Shown in pieces: positions 61,852 to 64,000 of a DNA stretch of 64,000 nt. Numbering within the stretch: the first letter of the stretch is position 1; every line of letters begins with the position of its first letter. A program made the position numbers and the translations under genes. A model generated the notes under the pieces. It saw only the letters and a list, made by a program, of their open reading frames with translations, did not search any database and was not told the origin of the DNA. Source of the stretch: JBAXTE01 sp963556065 (GTDB lineage Bacteria; Bacteroidota; Bacteroidia; Bacteroidales; WCHB1-69). The stretch is taken from assembly GCA_963556065.3 (NCBI GenBank), contig CAUVYH020000027.1:372001-436000 (forward strand), read 5' to 3'.

Positions 61852-62778
61852 TTAAAAAGCCCTGACGGCACGAACACAGAGTGCCCCTCCCTTAGGGTTG
61901 CTGGCCACGTTGCCGTCGGGAAAGGAGAAGTACCATGCGATGCTACAGGTAAGGTCCGATGATGACCAGTAATAAGAATTTAACAACGTGGTTGATGCAT
62001 TTCCATCGTTGGTAAGGGCTTTTTGTACTTCGTAAAAATTATTCCATACATGGTTTAATTCTGCAATGCTCGGCAAATACCAATCGCTGTATATCCCGGT
62101 ACCATAATCGGCGTTTGTGTAATCTTCGCATAATTTTGCTGCACTCGAAGTGTGCCCGCTTTGTCCGGTTATTGTAGTTGTATTGCTTGCTCCGTCCCAA
62201 TCGCTTGTTGTTAAGGCTGCCCCACTTGAAACATTGCTCCAGACCTGACTTATACTAGCGTTAATCATGCTAACAATTAGTCCGTGTTGCCCGGTATGAT
62301 CAACCCAAAACACTACGCCACCGCCGTAAAGTTCACCTATGTAGTGACTGCTTGTACTGCTTGTTGTACCGGCTGTTTTTGCATATAATGCATAAGGCAC
62401 ACTCAATAGCTGGCTTACTCCTGTAATGGTGTAAGTTGTTAGAGGTGCAACAACTGCTGTTTTTGTTTCAATGTAATAAGTACTGCTTCCCCAGTTTATT
62501 GTGTCAAAACCTGCACCACCACCTATTTCAATACTTACCAAGCCGTTGGTATTGGTGTTTGGTGTTTGTGTTTCGGTGTAAACAATAGTCCCTGATGGCG
62601 AACCCTGGCGAATGTTTATTTCCATTCCAACCTGAGTATTTGTTACTAAGGCATTGCTACTATTGCGGATTACTGCCTGATAACTCATTTTTTGTGGTGC
62701 TTGAGCACTTGCCTGCCGTGGCAGGAAAACGCTTGCCGTTAACATAATGGATACTAATAGTGTAATTAATTTTCTCAT
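61852..62778 (-). CDS. Secreted DUF1566-domain protein
   Basis: 308 residues. Signal peptide ending near QASAQ. Residues about 28-130 are a common N-terminal module of Bacteroidota (PQKMSYQAVIRNSSNALVTN, VGMEINIRQGSPSGTIVYTE, LLSVPYALYAKTAG). Residues about 145-308 are the DUF1566/Lcl-C fold (GGGVVFWVDHTGQHGLIVSM, LCEDYTNADYGTGIYSDWYL, SYYWSSSDLTCSIAWYFSFP, CVRAVRAF), similar to sulfatase-modifying-factor-type lectin folds in surface proteins. Lies 4 bp after the T9SS gene, so co-transcribed. Role unknown. Confidence 0.88.
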   Translation of the reverse strand: MRKLITLLVSIMLTASVFLPRQASAQAPQKMSYQAVIRNSSNALVTNTQVGMEINIRQGSPSGTIVYTETQTPNTNTNGLVSIEIGGGAGFDTINWGSSTYYIETKTAVVAPLTTYTITGVSQLLSVPYALYAKTAGTTSSTSSHYIGELYGGGVVFWVDHTGQHGLIVSMINASISQVWSNVSSGAALTTSDWDGASNTTTITGQSGHTSSAAKLCEDYTNADYGTGIYSDWYLPSIAELNHVWNNFYEVQKALTNDGNASTTLLNSYYWSSSDLTCSIAWYFSFPDGNVASNPKGGALCVRAVRAF

Positions 62779-62782
62779 AGTT

Positions 62783-63271
62783 TTAATTTTTAATAATTTT
62801 AAATGTTTTGACTTCTCTGTTTTCTTGAATCACCTTTACAAAATAGTTAGCAGGAACAAGATTGCTCATAACAATACTTGTTTGATTGCCTGTGATTTTT
62901 TTGTTTTGCAAAAGTTTCCCATTCATATCATACAATTGGTAAGATAAATTTGAGATGTCAAATTCTTCAATACTCAATATAATATAATCGGTTGTTGGGT
63001 TTGGATAGGCCTTAACCGAAAGATTTATGCCTTTGGCTTCTTCAATTCCTGCAACTACTGAAATTTCATACGGTTGCTGTATGCCTTGTGCTACTGTTCC
63101 GTTTGAGCCAGTGTTGGTGGTGTAAACCACCTGTCCAACCGAATAGCTCGCCGAGCCTCCACTGCCCGACGCATTGCTGCCTGTGGCTGGTAATGCCGTT
63201 TGTGCTTGTAGTCCTGTTAGCCCGAGACCGAACAAGAGCAAGGCACTTAATTTCAACTTTTTATCCTTCAT
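62783..63271 (-). CDS. Small T9SS type A sorting-domain protein
   Basis: 162 residues. Signal peptide MKDKKLKLSALLLFGLGLTG. The short middle (SNASGSGGSASYSVGQVVYT, VAQGIQQPYEISVVAGIEEA) is the stock segment that precedes a sorting tail in many small Bacteroidota surface proteins. The C-terminal 80 residues are the T9SS tail (AYPNPTTDYIILSIE ... KTFKIIKN). Co-transcribed with the DUF1566 gene downstream. Confidence 0.9.
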   Translation of the reverse strand: MKDKKLKLSALLLFGLGLTGLQAQTALPATGSNASGSGGSASYSVGQVVYTTNTGSNGTVAQGIQQPYEISVVAGIEEAKGINLSVKAYPNPTTDYIILSIEEFDISNLSYQLYDMNGKLLQNKKITGNQTSIVMSNLVPANYFVKVIQENREVKTFKIIKN

Positions 63272-63402
63272 CTTTATTCTCCTTTTTTAATTGTTTAATA
63301 TTTTCTACCAATGATCGCTAGCTCGTTTATAAGAACGGTAAAACCGTTCTTATACATCTAAATTCAATTGTATTTGTACAGTTTAACCCCATTTTAATTT
63401 TT

Positions 63403-63574
63403 CACAAATATAAAACATTAATTATCAGTATTTTTAGTTTGACAATAAAAAATTATCTGTCAAAAGTACGTTCCGAAACAAGCCATTTGTGAAGTTTTGA
63501 AAGTTTTTTTCCCAAAAAACCGTGGATTTAGAAAAGGTTATTGAGCTTAGCCGAATGGCTTTTTGCAGGCTAAC
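63403..63574 (+). repeat. 172-bp dispersed repeat, copy 2
   Basis: Begins CACAAATATAAAACATTAAT and ends TTTTGCAGGCTAAC, matching copy 1 at 61430-61601. It stands upstream (on minus) of the partial gene at the window edge, just as copy 1 stands downstream of the DUF1566 gene. The rest of the 63272-63611 gap holds only a TATAAGAACGGTA / ACCGTTCTTATA inverted repeat (63329-63355). Confidence 0.85.
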
Positions 63575-63611
63575 TGGCAGGGCAGGCTACTCGATTACCG
63601 GCTGGGCTTTG

Positions 63612-64000
63612 TCATTTCAACTCGGTTTCTTTTATTTTTTTAATCACTAATTGTAATGTTGTCATTAAATTATCAATCTCAATCTTGTTGATTGGTTTGT
63701 CAATAATCCATTTTAGATTTGATTTTGCCGAAATAAAATTGCCTGATTTTTCTAATTCATTTCTGAAAAATGAAATTATTGATTCATGGTCAATTACTTT
63801 CTTGCGAATTTCCTCAAATCCTGTGTATAGGCTTTGTTTGAATACTGAAACAGGCGGATAACCAAAAAGCAAACCAACAAAACCATCGTTAAACGGTAAG
63901 TTCAAAGAAAATCCTTTTGAACCCCAGCGAAAAAATAAACCATTTGATTTAGCAAACTCAGATATTGACTCAAACAAAAACTTCCCATTCTTGTCTAAAG
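63612..64000 (-). CDS. Hypothetical protein, 5' end beyond the window
   Basis: The frame is open to the window edge, so the N-terminus is missing. Visible residues start LDKNGKFLFESISEFAKSNG and run through FFRWGSKGFSLNLPFNDGFV, VDHESIISFF-like KVIDHESIISFFRNELEKSG to LVIKKIKETELK. No family recognised. The stretch FRWGSKGFSLN may suggest a nucleic-acid or restriction-related fold, but this is weak. Confidence 0.5.
   Translation of the reverse strand, partial: LDKNGKFLFESISEFAKSNGLFFRWGSKGFSLNLPFNDGFVGLLFGYPPVSVFKQSLYTGFEEIRKKVIDHESIISFFRNELEKSGNFISAKSNLKWIIDKPINKIEIDNLMTTLQLVIKKIKETELK

Overview
The window is a chromosomal segment of an AT-rich member of the Bacteroidota, probably Bacteroidales-like. 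Four things point there: several type IX secretion (T9SS) C-terminal sorting domains; promoters of the TTTG / TAnnTTTG type (clear ahead of the tRNA-Val pair and ahead of the tRNA-tuf operon); the gene order tRNAs-tuf-tRNA(Trp)-secE-nusG-rplKAJL-rpoB-rpoC; and GH130/GT and AraC-GyrI modules common in that phylum. No phage, plasmid, rRNA or CRISPR locus was seen.

Layout. (a) 1-7.2 kb, plus strand: a secreted ice-binding-fold protein, then a run of small envelope and stress-type genes (CsbD, coiled-coil lipoprotein, tandem duplicated beta-barrel proteins, a 51-residue Lmo0937-type membrane protein, YtxH, holin-X-like protein) and an AI-2E/PerM transporter. Two genes at the start of this run share a near-identical upstream element. 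(b) 7.2-13.1 kb: two GH130 glycoside phosphorylase-family paralogues and a large glycosyltransferase with a C-terminal helical-barrel-like domain, interrupted by a two-gene insert. (c) 13.2-26 kb, minus strand: housekeeping and accessory genes (GyrI-like, AraC, DUF3795, MsrB-MsrA fusion, YciI, ferredoxin-nitroreductase, macrodomain, VOC, PPOX, GNAT, ValRS). (d) 26.2-30.6 kb: a giant T9SS type B protein with about 16 PKD repeats. (e) 30.7-36.6 kb: an array of three orphan Rhs-core cassettes. Each starts with the same leader repeat and the same 5' coding segment, then diverges into a different C-terminal domain and a different downstream partner gene, as in polymorphic toxin/immunity loci. (f) 36.7-51.6 kb, minus strand: the core transcription/translation block rpoC to the tRNA cluster, HPF, XerC/D-type recombinase and S21. 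(g) 51.7-57.2 kb: a DPP-IV-type peptidase, two tRNA-Val genes followed by four tandem units of about 240 bp built from the tRNA 3' end, a terminator and a structured insert, then an M1 peptidase. (h) 57.3-64 kb, minus strand: small accessory genes, two frameshifted genes (methyltransferase, DapB-like), two cell-surface proteins, and a 172-bp repeat present twice.

The two most unusual structures are the Rhs cassette array and the tRNA-Val-derived tandem array. In the latter, paired arms change in a compensatory way between copies, which suggests a folded RNA or DNA element. Six apparent single-base frameshifts all fall at short A/T runs in accessory genes, while long core genes are intact. This could be gene decay or assembly error, and the sequence alone cannot decide.
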